Source: Rhizobium sp. Leaf306 (GTDB lineage: Bacteria > Pseudomonadota > Alphaproteobacteria > Rhizobiales > Rhizobiaceae). Taken from it: DNA of 64,000 nucleotides. The stretch lies in contig NZ_LMNX01000005.1 in the NCBI RefSeq assembly GCF_001423425.1, forward strand, positions 124,001 to 188,000. The letters run 5' to 3'. Under the pieces are notes generated by a model. That model searched no databases and was not told the origin of the DNA. It saw nothing but the letters and a program-made list of their open reading frames with translations. The position numbers were made by a program, and so were the translations under genes. Shown here piece by piece: positions 28,219 to 36,745 of the stretch; position 1 is the first letter of the stretch; each line of letters begins with the position of its first letter.

Positions 28219-28986
28219 ATGCTGCTTCGTTTTCGCTCCATGGTCCTCGTTGCCGGTCTGCTGATAGCAGGCTCGGCTTCGGCAGGGGAATCGAAGGCCC
28301 CGAAGGGCGTCGTGGAACTGTTCACCTCGCAGGGCTGTGCCTCCTGTCCGCCTGCGGACACCACGTTCAGCCAGCTTGTGGCCCAGGGCGACGTCGTGGC
28401 GCTGTCCTATCACGTCGACTACTGGAACTATCTCGGCTGGACCGACACGCTTGCCTCCAAGGAAAATACCGAGCGTCAGTACGGCTATGCCAAGACGATG
28501 GGCCGCAGCGGCGTCTACACGCCGCAGGCCATCATCAACGGTCGCGATCATGTCAAAGGTACGGATCTGGTCGGCATCAACTCCAAGGTCGATGGTATGC
28601 GCAGCAAGGGAGAGGGGCTGGTTGTTCCCGTCTCGGCTGCCATGCACGGAGACGAGATCGAAATCGAGATCGGCGCCGGCAATGCACAGATACCGGCCGA
28701 GGCCGAAGTCGTCGTCGCCTACTTCACGAAGAAGCAGCAGGTCGAGGTGACGAAGGGCGAAAACAGCGGCAAGAACATGGATTACTGGCATAGCGTCTAC
28801 GACGTGCAGTCCGTTGGCATGTGGAACGGCCAGACCATGTCGCTGAAACTGCCAGGCAAGCTGATGGGCAAGTCCAAGAAGGACGGTTGCGCAATCCTGC
28901 TTCAGGCATCGGGCCCGAACGGCGAGCCGGCCGAAATCATCGGCGCAACAATCCTGATGGCCGGGCGCAAGAAGCTGGACGACTGA
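28219..28986 (+). CDS. DUF1223 thioredoxin-like secreted protein
   Basis: The 255-residue protein has a signal peptide (MLLRFRSM, hydrophobic core, GSASA) and then the DUF1223 domain. That domain begins VVELFTSQGCASCPPAD, a thioredoxin-like CxxC with Cys40 and Cys43, and contains YHVDYWNYLGWTD. This suggests a periplasmic redox protein, although DUF1223 has no firm function. ATG at 28219 has AAAGGG ten bases upstream and is preferred over a TTG nine bases earlier. Confidence 0.87.
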   Translation: MLLRFRSMVLVAGLLIAGSASAGESKAPKGVVELFTSQGCASCPPADTTFSQLVAQGDVVALSYHVDYWNYLGWTDTLASKENTERQYGYAKTMGRSGVYTPQAIINGRDHVKGTDLVGINSKVDGMRSKGEGLVVPVSAAMHGDEIEIEIGAGNAQIPAEAEVVVAYFTKKQQVEVTKGENSGKNMDYWHSVYDVQSVGMWNGQTMSLKLPGKLMGKSKKDGCAILLQASGPNGEPAEIIGATILMAGRKKLDD

Positions 28987-29312
28987 CAGGGCATACCAAC
29001 ACCGCTCACCAGCAAGCTGGTCGCGGAGCGCCGCGCGCTCATTCTTTTCGACGGGAAGTTTGTTGGCGGCCCGGTCCAAATCCACTGGGGGGCTGGGGGT
29101 AAGGGTCAGCGAACCGAACCGGGCCAAATGGCGCTAAAGAACGCGCCAAACCAACATCTACAATCTCGCTTGCAATTCGGGCGCTGTTTTGACCGAAATA
29201 CGGCTTTCTCAGAAAACATCGCGGCAGCCGGTAACCTGGTATGGCAGCGTTGCAATTTCTAAAATGTCGGGGCACACTGTCACTGCTTTGACATCTATGA
29301 TTGGGAGTCTTG
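28987..29312. other. Gene-poor region with a foldable G-rich block
   Basis: No convincing gene lies here. Between 29061 and 29155 a stem GGCCCGGT/ACCGGGCC (29068-29075 with 29118-29125) encloses a G-rich loop holding runs of six, five and three G. A second perfect 6-bp hairpin, TGGCGC/GCGCCA (29129-29134 with 29143-29148), follows, and outer GTTGG/CCAAC (29062-29066, 29151-29155) could close both. It may be a small RNA, a dispersed repeat or a regulatory element. The block does not overlap any gene I accept. Confidence 0.45.
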
Positions 29313-29702
29313 ATGACCGATCAGCCTGAATTTCCGAGGGGCCACCGGCCTCACGATGCTGCCGTCGTCGTCAATCTCAGCGAATACCGACAGAGCCTCG
29401 ATCCTGCGCCCGTGACATTTCACCGTCGAGAGCTCGACTCCATCCTGTGGATCTATGGTCGGATGGTGGGCGAGGGCGAGTGGAAGGATTACGCGATCGA
29501 CCACCTGAAGGACAAGGCCGTCTTTTCGATCTTCAAGCGATCGGGCGAGCTGCCGCTGTTCAGGATCGAGAAGAACCCCAAGCTTGCCAACAAGCAGGGT
29601 GCCTATTCCGTCATCAACACGAACGGCGTGATCCTGAAGCGTGGTCACGAGCTGCCACAGGTGTTGAAAGTGTTCGACAAGGCGCTGAAGCTCATCGACT
29701 GA
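29313..29702 (+). CDS. DUF2794 domain protein
   Basis: A 129-residue soluble protein, matching the small DUF2794 family found in alphaproteobacteria. It is recognised by VVNLSEYRQSL, RRELDSILWIYGRMV and LPLFRIEKNPKLANKQGAY. No function is known and no catalytic motif stands out. ATG at 29313 has GGGAG six bases upstream. It is convergent with the acetyltransferase gene, 6 bases between stops. Confidence 0.87.
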   Translation: MTDQPEFPRGHRPHDAAVVVNLSEYRQSLDPAPVTFHRRELDSILWIYGRMVGEGEWKDYAIDHLKDKAVFSIFKRSGELPLFRIEKNPKLANKQGAYSVINTNGVILKRGHELPQVLKVFDKALKLID

Positions 29703-29708
29703 ACTGGT

Positions 29709-30266
29709 TCACTCGGTGAACAGCGAACCGGGATAGACCGTCGGGTCAGGCGGTGTATCCCTAGCCTCGCCGAGTGCAATCTGCATCAGGACCGTGTCCA
29801 GCCACTGACCGTGCTTGAAGCCGGTGCCTTTCAGCGTACCGGTCATTTCGAAGCCTAGGCTCTTGTGGACCGCGACGGATGCGGGGCTTGCGCCACCGAT
29901 CACGGCCACCATCTGGCGAAAGCCGAGCGCTGTGCAGCGGCTGAGCAGTTCCTGCAGCAGTGCCTTCCCGGCACCCTTTCCACGCGCCCCCGGAGAGAGA
30001 TAGATCGAATCCTCTACCAGCCAGCGATAGGCCGGCCGCGTGCGGAAGGCGGATGCATAGGCATAGCCGATGAGGACGCCGGCGTCGTCGATGGCGGCGA
30101 TGTAAGGATAGCCCTTCTCGCGGATGGCGTGGAAGCGCGCGGTCATCTCTTTCAGATCAGGCGGGGTGATCTCGTAGCTTGCGGTGCCGTTCAGCACACT
30201 GTCCCGGTAGATGGCCGTGATGGCGGGCAGGTCGTCGGTTGTGACGTCGCGAAGGTGCTGGGGCAT
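29709..30266 (-). CDS. GNAT N-acetyltransferase, phosphinothricin-acetyltransferase-like
   Basis: A 185-residue GNAT enzyme. The acetyl-CoA pyrophosphate loop is LSPGARGKGAGKALLQELL, and the N-terminal AITAIYRDSVLNGTASYEI plus later GFEMTGTLKGTGFKHGQWL match the PAT/MddA branch that acetylates phosphinothricin or methionine derivatives. The natural substrate is likely an amino-acid analogue. The ATG at 30266 fits the family; the frame is open further upstream without support. Confidence 0.87.
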   Translation of the reverse strand: MPQHLRDVTTDDLPAITAIYRDSVLNGTASYEITPPDLKEMTARFHAIREKGYPYIAAIDDAGVLIGYAYASAFRTRPAYRWLVEDSIYLSPGARGKGAGKALLQELLSRCTALGFRQMVAVIGGASPASVAVHKSLGFEMTGTLKGTGFKHGQWLDTVLMQIALGEARDTPPDPTVYPGSLFTE

Positions 30267-30324
30267 GGCAGGACTTGGGGCTTGAGGTGAGGCAGCAAGC
30301 CTATGACGCAGCCTCCCGGCGGGC

Positions 30325-30355
30325 AACAAAAAAGGCGACCTTGCGGCCGCCTTCT
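30325..30355 (-). terminator. Rho-independent terminator after ybhL
   Basis: On the minus strand AAGGCGGCC pairs with GGTCGCCTT (one G-U pair) around a 4-base loop, followed by TTTTT. It lies about 35 bases after the Bax-inhibitor gene. Confidence 0.8.
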
Positions 30356-30389
30356 TGTTTGTCGTCTGGTCTGTCTTCCACTTCGTGGA

Positions 30390-31136
30390 TCAGTTGTTAC
30401 GGTTGCCCATGAACTGAAGCAGGAAGGTGAACAGGTTGATGAAGTCGAGGTAGAGCGTCAGGGCGCCCATGATCGCCTTGCGGCCCATGACCATCGCATC
30501 ATCCGCGTCGTAGTACATTTCCTTGATCTTCTGCGTGTCGTAGGCGGTAAGGCCTGCGAAGATCAGCACGCCAATCGCGGAGATCGCGAAGCCGAGTGCC
30601 GAAGACGCCAGGAAGATGTTCACGATCGAGGCGATGATCAGGCCGAACAGGCCCATGATCAGGAACGAGCCCATTGCCGACAGGCTTCTCTTCGTCGTGT
30701 AGCCGTAGAGCGACAGAGCGCCGAACGAAGCTGCGGTCACGAAGAACGTCTGCACGATGCTCTGGCCGGTAAAGACCAGGAATATCGACGACAGCGAAAG
30801 ACCCATCAGGGCCGCGTAGCCCCAGAATGTTGCCTGCGCGGCGCTTACGCTCATCTTGTTGATCCTGAAGCTCAGGAAGAACACGACAGCGAGCGGCGAC
30901 AGCATCACGACCCAGCGCAGCGGGCTTGCAAACAGCAGCTGGCCGAAGGGGGTCAGCTGGCCATCGGCGACGGCCATCTGCCAGGTCGCAAACGCCGCGA
31001 TGCCGGTGATCGCCAGGCCGAGTGCCATCAGGTTGTAGACCTTGAGCATATAGGCGCGCAGGCCTTCATCGATCATCGCACCGGACTGCGCACCCGTCTG
31101 GGCGGCTCGGTTTTGATAGTTGTTGAAGTCAGCCAT
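30390..31136 (-). CDS. ybhL: Bax inhibitor-1/YccA family membrane protein
   Basis: A 248-residue protein with about seven transmembrane helices of the BI-1 (TMBIM) family. Typical pieces are LRAYMLKVYNLMALGLAITG at the N-terminus, LSSIFLVFTGQSI, and the C-terminal GLTAYDTQKIKEMY with the acidic di-aspartyl region that gates calcium leak in the family. The bacterial role is not settled; it may affect ion leak or membrane stress. A ybhL-type RNA leader precedes it. Confidence 0.93.
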   Translation of the reverse strand: MADFNNYQNRAAQTGAQSGAMIDEGLRAYMLKVYNLMALGLAITGIAAFATWQMAVADGQLTPFGQLLFASPLRWVVMLSPLAVVFFLSFRINKMSVSAAQATFWGYAALMGLSLSSIFLVFTGQSIVQTFFVTAASFGALSLYGYTTKRSLSAMGSFLIMGLFGLIIASIVNIFLASSALGFAISAIGVLIFAGLTAYDTQKIKEMYYDADDAMVMGRKAIMGALTLYLDFINLFTFLLQFMGNRNN

Positions 31137-31200
31137 AGTATCCTCTTCAAGCTCCGGAATTTGTCACGGTGTCGGGCCCTAACGGTCAGACCCAGGCGCC
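31137..31200 (-). ncRNA. ybhL-type leader RNA (probable)
   Basis: Immediately upstream of ybhL on the minus strand a hairpin is formed by GGGTCT (31188-31193) and GGGCCC (31174-31179), with a GACC-containing loop, followed by an AAGAGG ribosome-binding site. A conserved leader motif upstream of ybhL genes is known in Rhizobiales. Position and gene fit; the covariance match was not tested. Confidence 0.5.
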
Positions 31201-31292
31201 GCTGCGGAGCCCAGCAAGCCTACCATCAAATATGAGGCGATAACCACGCCTATACAAGGGGGAAGGAACGCAATGGATCCCAAAGCTCCCGA

Positions 31293-33836
31293 TCACAATT
31301 CCCGGAGGACCGGCGCCGCCTTCTGGCCCAGCACCCGCCACGTGCCGATAAGCCCGATGCCGACGGTCAGCACCAGCGAGGCCACAACCGTGATGATCGC
31401 CACATCTGGCAGGAAGGTCGAGGGAAGGCGCATGATGCGCGACACGATGAACCAGGCGGATACGCCGCCGGCCAGAAGCGCAAACACGGCGGTGGCGAAG
31501 CCGAGGATCATGTATTCGTAGCTAAAGGCACGAATGAGCATGGATCTCGTTCCCCCCAACGTCTTCAGGATCACGGCATCGTGGGTACGGGCGCGGTTTC
31601 CGGCCGCAAGCGCCCCGGCAAGCACCAGCACCGAAGCGATCAGCGCCACGGCGGCCGCTGCCCGGATCGCGGTTGCCAGCTGGCCGATCAACTGATCGAC
31701 GATATCGATCGCATCCTTGACCCTAACACTCGTGATGGTCGGATAGGCATTGCTGACGGAGCGCAGGATTGTCGCTTCCTGCTGCGCCGTTGCCGATGGA
31801 TCGGTGAGGGTCGCAAGCCAGGCATGCGGCGCGCCGCGGAACGTGTTGGGCGAGAAGACCATGACGAAGTTGATGGACAGCGATTCCCATTCGACGTTGC
31901 GGAAACTGGAGATCTTGGCGGTGATGTTGCGGCCGAGCACGTTGACGGTGACCGTATCACCGAGTTTCAGTCCGAGTTCGCCTGCCTCTTCCGCCGAAAA
32001 TGAAACGAGAGGCTCGCCGTCATAGTCGGCCGGCCACCATTCACCCTGCGTCAGGGTCGAGCTTTCCGGCTTGTTCTTGGCGTAAGTGATGCCGCGATCG
32101 CCGCGCAGAACCCAACGGCCCTTTGCCGGAACATTCATCTGACTGACATCCTGACCGTTGAAGGCGAGGATGCGACCCCGCAGCATCGGCACCTCGAACA
32201 GCTTGGCGGCGGGTGCCTGCTCCTGCAGCAGCTTGCGGAAACCATCGACTTCGGCGCTCTGGACATCGACGAAGAAGAAGTTCGGCGCGTTGCGGGCGAT
32301 GTTGCCGGTCAGCTGGTTGCGCATGTTGCCGTCGATCAGCGCCAGCGTCACCAGGAGTGCCAGACCGAGGCCGAGCGAGAGCACGACCGAGGGCGTCAGG
32401 GCGCCGGGACGGTGGATATTGCCGAGTGCCAGCCTCAAGGCCGGCGAACTGACGCGCGGGGCACGACGGGCAAGCCACGCAATGAGCGCCGCCACAAGCC
32501 GCAGCAGCACGAACGCGCAGGCGACCGCGCCGAGGAAGACCGAGGCGACGAAGTGATTTTCGGACGAGAAGATCGCAAGGATTGCGAGAGCGGCGAGTGC
32601 TGCGCCTGCGGCTGCCAGATACGGCCAGGATGGAAGCCGGCCCGTGTCGAAACTCTGTTCTCTGAACAAAGCTGTGGCAGGGACCTCGCGCGCATGTCCA
32701 AGCGGCAGAATGGCGAAGGCAAAGGTGATCAGCAGACCGAACAGGGCGGCAAGCCCAAGCGCCGACGGATAGATGTTGATGCCATCCGGTACCGGAAGCA
32801 CGCCTTCGAGAAAGCGCAGTGCCACGATGGGCGAAACGGCGCCGATGACGAGGCCGGCCAGAATGCCGATCACTGCCAGAACCATGATCTGGAACAGGTA
32901 GATCAGCGTGACAACAGTTGCGGGTGCGCCGAGGCATTTGAACGTGGCGATCGTGGTGCGTTTGGCATCGAGGAAGGCCCGCACGGCGTTTGCCACGCCG
33001 ACACCACCGACGATCAGTGCGGTGAGGCCGACCAGCGTTAGAAACTGTGAAAAGCGCTCGACGTTTTCGGTGAGCGAGGGGGCTGCGCGGTCGCTGCTGC
33101 GGATCGACCAGCCGGCGGCCGGGAATTCGCGGTTGGCGCGATCGGCCAGCCCGACCCGGCTGGCGGGATCGCGCAGCTTGATCTTGTAGGCGTGTTCGAC
33201 AAGGCTGCCGTTCGCCATCAGGCCGGATGCTTGCAGGGCTTCCCGGCTCACCATCAGGCGGGGCGCAAAGCCGAAGCCATCGGACACCGAGTCCGGTTCC
33301 GACGCGATCGTGCCGCGCAGCACGAGCTTGATATTGCCGAGCAACAGTTCGTCGCCGGTCTTGATGCCGAGGCGCTCGAGCAGAAGCGGAGCGGCCAGTG
33401 CGCCGAAGATCTCGCCCTGTTTGGCGACGAGTTCCTGCAGGGGCGCGGCCGGCTCGGCCTTAAACTCTCCGTAGAGTGGATAGGCGCCGTCGACGGCCTT
33501 GACCTCGACCAGCGCCTGTTCGGATCCATCCGGCTTGCGGGCCATGGAGCGCAGGCCGGTTGAGACAGACATTTCGCCGAGCCCGCTCAAGAAGGCGCGT
33601 TCCTGTTCGGTCGCTTCGCGGTTGTTCAGCTCAAAACGAATATCGCCGGCAAGCAGTTGCTGGCCCTGGCCGGCAATGGCTTCGGTAATGGCGCGCGAAA
33701 CGGAATTGACGGCGGCAATCGAGCCGGTGCCAAGCGCGATGCAGGCGAGGAAGATGTAGAAGCCGCTAAGGCCACCGCGCATTTCCCGCAATGCCAGGCG
33801 CAGTGCAATTTTCAGCCGAGGGACCGCGACCATCAT
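31293..33836 (-). CDS. ABC transporter permease, YbbP-like (FtsX-type, duplicated)
   Basis: The 847-residue membrane protein has the MacB/FtsX architecture in duplicate: an N-terminal helix, a large periplasmic domain, then membrane helices near residues 260-420 and 460-500, and a further group at the C-terminus. It matches the YbbP/LolC-type long permeases with predicted roles in lipoprotein, toxin or lipid transport. Its ATG overlaps the ATPase stop by four bases. With the ATPase and the divergent esterase it repeats the E. coli tesA-ybbA-ybbP arrangement. Confidence 0.88.
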   Translation of the reverse strand: MMVAVPRLKIALRLALREMRGGLSGFYIFLACIALGTGSIAAVNSVSRAITEAIAGQGQQLLAGDIRFELNNREATEQERAFLSGLGEMSVSTGLRSMARKPDGSEQALVEVKAVDGAYPLYGEFKAEPAAPLQELVAKQGEIFGALAAPLLLERLGIKTGDELLLGNIKLVLRGTIASEPDSVSDGFGFAPRLMVSREALQASGLMANGSLVEHAYKIKLRDPASRVGLADRANREFPAAGWSIRSSDRAAPSLTENVERFSQFLTLVGLTALIVGGVGVANAVRAFLDAKRTTIATFKCLGAPATVVTLIYLFQIMVLAVIGILAGLVIGAVSPIVALRFLEGVLPVPDGINIYPSALGLAALFGLLITFAFAILPLGHAREVPATALFREQSFDTGRLPSWPYLAAAGAALAALAILAIFSSENHFVASVFLGAVACAFVLLRLVAALIAWLARRAPRVSSPALRLALGNIHRPGALTPSVVLSLGLGLALLVTLALIDGNMRNQLTGNIARNAPNFFFVDVQSAEVDGFRKLLQEQAPAAKLFEVPMLRGRILAFNGQDVSQMNVPAKGRWVLRGDRGITYAKNKPESSTLTQGEWWPADYDGEPLVSFSAEEAGELGLKLGDTVTVNVLGRNITAKISSFRNVEWESLSINFVMVFSPNTFRGAPHAWLATLTDPSATAQQEATILRSVSNAYPTITSVRVKDAIDIVDQLIGQLATAIRAAAAVALIASVLVLAGALAAGNRARTHDAVILKTLGGTRSMLIRAFSYEYMILGFATAVFALLAGGVSAWFIVSRIMRLPSTFLPDVAIITVVASLVLTVGIGLIGTWRVLGQKAAPVLREL

Positions 33837-34543
33837 ACGGATGCGACCTGAACGGCTGGAGCGCCTGCTCCGTCGTCGATGATTTCGCCGGAGCGGACGC
33901 GGATCTGGCGCGAGCAGCGGGCAGCGAGCGAAATGTCATGGGTGACGAGGATCATCGTCATGCCGCGCTCGGCCTGCTTGGAAAACAGAAGGTCGGCGAT
34001 CTGGCGCCCGGTCTCGGTATCGAGATTGCCGGTCGGTTCGTCCGCGATCAGCACGGCGGGCGAGGGAGCAAGCGCGCGGGCGATCGCCACGCGCTGCTGC
34101 TCGCCGCCGGAGAGCTGGCCGGGATAATGGTGCAGGCGTTCACCCAGGCCAACGGCTGTCAGCTCGCGGCGGGCGATCTCGAACGGATCCTTCGCATTTG
34201 CAAGCTCCAGCGGGACCGCGACGTTTTCGAGCGCGGTCATGTTGGCGATGAGGTGAAACGACTGGAAGACGATACCGATATTGCGGCCGCGGAAATCCGC
34301 CAGAGCATCTTCGGAAAGGTTGTGAAGCGCCTGGCCGTTAATGACGATCTCGCCGCTGTCGAGACGCTCGAGGCCGGCCAGCACCATCAGCAGTGTCGAT
34401 TTGCCCGAACCCGAGGGACCGACGATGCCGACCGCTTCTCCTGCGTCGACGTCAAGATACATGCTCTTCAAAACGTGAACGGATGCCGCCGCGCTGCCGA
34501 GGGTGAGATCGGCTTTTCGCAGCGTGATGATGGTTTTAGTCAA
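33833..34543 (-). CDS. ABC transporter ATPase, YbbA/LolD-like
   Basis: A 236-residue ABC ATPase of the MacB/LolD branch: Walker A GPSGSGKSTLL, signature LSGGEQQRVAIARAL, Walker B VLIADEPTGNLD and switch His in VTHD. It would drive the YbbP-like permease encoded just downstream. The start appears to be TTG at 34543 (MTKTIITLRK), with GGACGG eight bases upstream. The divergent esterase start is only 75 bases away. Confidence 0.92.
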   Translation of the reverse strand: MTKTIITLRKADLTLGSAAASVHVLKSMYLDVDAGEAVGIVGPSGSGKSTLLMVLAGLERLDSGEIVINGQALHNLSEDALADFRGRNIGIVFQSFHLIANMTALENVAVPLELANAKDPFEIARRELTAVGLGERLHHYPGQLSGGEQQRVAIARALAPSPAVLIADEPTGNLDTETGRQIADLLFSKQAERGMTMILVTHDISLAARCSRQIRVRSGEIIDDGAGAPAVQVASV

Positions 34544-34618
34544 TGCAGACCGTCCTATATAGGCTTCAAGAGCAATTCATGCCGCGCTGCGGTTAAGCCC
34601 AAATCTAGGAGACCGATC

Positions 34619-35269
34619 GTGCGTTTTAAAGCAAGACCGCTTCAATTCCTCGTCATGATACTGGCAGCACTGACCGCAGCCCCGGTTTTCGCTCAGAACA
34701 AGACCCTCCAGATCGTCGGCTTTGGAGACAGTCTGATGGCCGGCTATCAGCTGGCGCCGGCAGAATCCTACACCGCCCAGCTCGAGGCGGCGCTGAAGGC
34801 GAAGGGCCTCAATGTGGCGATCAACAATGCCGGCGTGTCCGGCGATACCAGTTCCGGCGGGCTTGGACGCATCGACTGGTCGGTTCCAGATGGCACTGAT
34901 GGCGTGATCCTGGAGCTTGGCGCCAACGATGCGCTGCGCGGCATCGCACCCGAGCAGACGGAAAAGAACCTTGATGCGATGATCACGCGTCTGAAGGCGC
35001 GCAACATTGCGATCTATCTGGTTGGCATCATGGCGCCGCCGAACATGGGCAGCGACTATGCGCAGAAGTTCAACCCGATCTACGAAAGGCTCGCCAAGAA
35101 ACACGCGCTGCCGCTCTACCCGTTCTTCCTTGATGGCGTGACCACGGTTGCCGGAATGCAGCTTGAAGACGGCATGCATCCGAACGCAAAGGGTGTCGCG
35201 GCCATGGTCGAAAAGAGCCTTCCTTCCGTCGAAGCCTTCCTTGGGGACATCGGTAGTCAGCAAAAATAA
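34619..35269 (+). CDS. tesA: Arylesterase/acyl-CoA thioesterase, TesA-like (GDSL/SGNH)
   Basis: The 216-residue secreted hydrolase has a signal peptide ending AAPVFA and the SGNH motifs: GFGDSLMAGYQL (Ser38), GVSGDTSSGG, LGANDALRG and DGMHPN (Asp184, His187). It resembles the E. coli multifunctional thioesterase I/lysophospholipase TesA. The start is GTG at 34619 with AGGAG nine bases upstream. Its divergent orientation from the ABC exporter genes is conserved from E. coli. Confidence 0.92.
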   Translation: MRFKARPLQFLVMILAALTAAPVFAQNKTLQIVGFGDSLMAGYQLAPAESYTAQLEAALKAKGLNVAINNAGVSGDTSSGGLGRIDWSVPDGTDGVILELGANDALRGIAPEQTEKNLDAMITRLKARNIAIYLVGIMAPPNMGSDYAQKFNPIYERLAKKHALPLYPFFLDGVTTVAGMQLEDGMHPNAKGVAAMVEKSLPSVEAFLGDIGSQQK

Positions 35270-35335
35270 TATCTTGCGCGGAAGCGAGTTGCATGTTCCG
35301 CTGTTAGCATCTGCAAAAGATTCGAGGAGGTCCCT

Positions 35336-35923
35336 ATGCCGAGACTTTTCATCGCCCTCGAAGTTCCACGCAATGTCGCCATGAGCCTGTCGCTGCTCCG
35401 TGGCGGCATCCCCGGCGCACGCTGGATCGATGTGGAGAACTATCACATCACCCTTCGCTTCATCGGCGACATCGACGGACGGACCGCAGACGAGATCGTC
35501 GACCGGCTGGACCGGATCGACCGTCCGGAATTCCAGCTAAAGCTGACAGGTATCGGTTCGTTCGGGTCCAAGAAGCCGCATTCGATCTTTGCCGGTGTCT
35601 CCCCGTCGCCCGAACTTCACGCGCTGCAGGGGGAAACCGAGCGGATCTGCCAGCGTCTCGGACTGGCGCCGGATCCGCGGAAATTCACGCCGCATGTCAC
35701 TCTGGCACGTCTCAAACACTGCCGACTCGATGAAGTCGTACATTACCTTTCAGGGCGCGGGAATTTTCACACCGCGCCCTTTCTCGTTCCGCGTTTCGTG
35801 CTGATGTCTTCCAAGGAATCCTGCGGTGGCGGGCCCTACCTGACGGAGGAAATCTTCCCGCTGCGCGAGCTCAGCTACGGCTATGCCCAGGACGAGATGG
35901 AAACGGCCGAGCACCGTTTCTAG
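35336..35923 (+). CDS. thpR: RNA 2',3'-cyclic phosphodiesterase ThpR (2H family)
   Basis: A 195-residue member of the 2H phosphoesterase family, with two HxTx motifs: HITL (His37) and HVTL (His120). It opens 2',3'-cyclic phosphates on RNA ends, which occurs in tRNA splicing or RNA repair. The start follows a strong GAGGAGG site. It is downstream of the TesA-like gene by 66 bases and may share a transcript. Confidence 0.92.
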   Translation: MPRLFIALEVPRNVAMSLSLLRGGIPGARWIDVENYHITLRFIGDIDGRTADEIVDRLDRIDRPEFQLKLTGIGSFGSKKPHSIFAGVSPSPELHALQGETERICQRLGLAPDPRKFTPHVTLARLKHCRLDEVVHYLSGRGNFHTAPFLVPRFVLMSSKESCGGGPYLTEEIFPLRELSYGYAQDEMETAEHRF

Positions 35924-35943
35924 TCTATGGCGAAGGTATGCTG

Positions 35944-36261
35944 ATGGCTTATGAGGTGCTGGACAGAGAAGCCATCGAGCGCGAGATTTCCACTCTCGAT
36001 GGCTGGACGATCGGCCCTGATGGCGACGCGATCACGAGGAGCTTTGTCTTTGCGTCGTTTCGCCAAGCCTTCGGGTTCATGGCGGAATGCGCGTTGGCGG
36101 CTGAAAAACTCGACCATCATCCGGACTGGTCCAACAGCTATTCGCGTGTCGAGGTGCAGCTCACCACCCATGCGAAGAAGGGACTGACAGATCGTGATTT
36201 CAAGCTGGCGCGAGCCATGGACGAGGCATTTCGCGCACGGATCGTCACGCCCCGGAATTGA
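35944..36261 (+). CDS. phhB: 4a-hydroxytetrahydrobiopterin dehydratase
   Basis: The 105-residue protein is a pterin-4a-carbinolamine dehydratase, with the signature EKLDHHPDW and later VEVQLTTHAKKGLTDRDFKLA. In pterin-dependent phenylalanine hydroxylation it regenerates the cofactor; in many bacteria lacking that enzyme it may repair other pterins. No phenylalanine hydroxylase is nearby. ATG at 35944 is favoured over 35938 because AAGG sits seven bases before it. Confidence 0.93.
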   Translation: MAYEVLDREAIEREISTLDGWTIGPDGDAITRSFVFASFRQAFGFMAECALAAEKLDHHPDWSNSYSRVEVQLTTHAKKGLTDRDFKLARAMDEAFRARIVTPRN

Positions 36262-36319
36262 ACTTCACACCGGCATTCCCATATGCTGATGCATTGAAGC
36301 GAGCATCTGGAGTGACGGA

Positions 36320-36727
36320 ATGAGCGTGGATGACGTCAAGATCGGCGAGATCCTTCTGCCCGGCGACGAAAAAACGCAGGATCGCCGGGAGAAGCAGGTG
36401 CGTGCCAGGTTCTGGCCGACGATGCGGCGAGCCGCGCGGCAAATTCCATTCAGCCGCGATCTGGTCGCCGCCTATTACTGCGCCGTGGACCGAAAAACAC
36501 CCTTGCGCGTTCGCGGGACCTTGCTGGCAGCGCTTGCCTATTTCATCCTCCCCATCGACATCGTCCCGGATTTCTTTGCGGTCGTCGGGTTCAGCGATGA
36601 TATCGCGGTTCTTGCTGCGGCTCTGCGCATGATCCAGGGCCATATCAACGACGGACATTACGACGCAGCAGACAGCGCGCTTGCCGATCACCCCGATATT
36701 GCAGCCGGAATGAAGACGAGCGGCTGA
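36320..36727 (+). CDS. YkvA-like DUF1232 membrane protein
   Basis: The 135-residue protein holds the DUF1232 core ALAYFILPIDIVPDFFAVVG, with its conserved Pro-Asp pattern, and FSDDIAVLAAALRMI. Function is unknown; it likely associates with the membrane through this hydrophobic segment. The ATG has GGAG eight bases upstream. It is convergent with the ECF sigma gene. Confidence 0.85.
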   Translation: MSVDDVKIGEILLPGDEKTQDRREKQVRARFWPTMRRAARQIPFSRDLVAAYYCAVDRKTPLRVRGTLLAALAYFILPIDIVPDFFAVVGFSDDIAVLAAALRMIQGHINDGHYDAADSALADHPDIAAGMKTSG

Positions 36728-36745
36728 TCCGGCCGCCCCGCCGCT

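Noticed and set aside
33791-34618. N-terminal extension of the TesA-like frame
   Set aside because: It runs antisense through the ATPase gene; the GTG at 34619 with AGGAG and a signal peptide is the true start.
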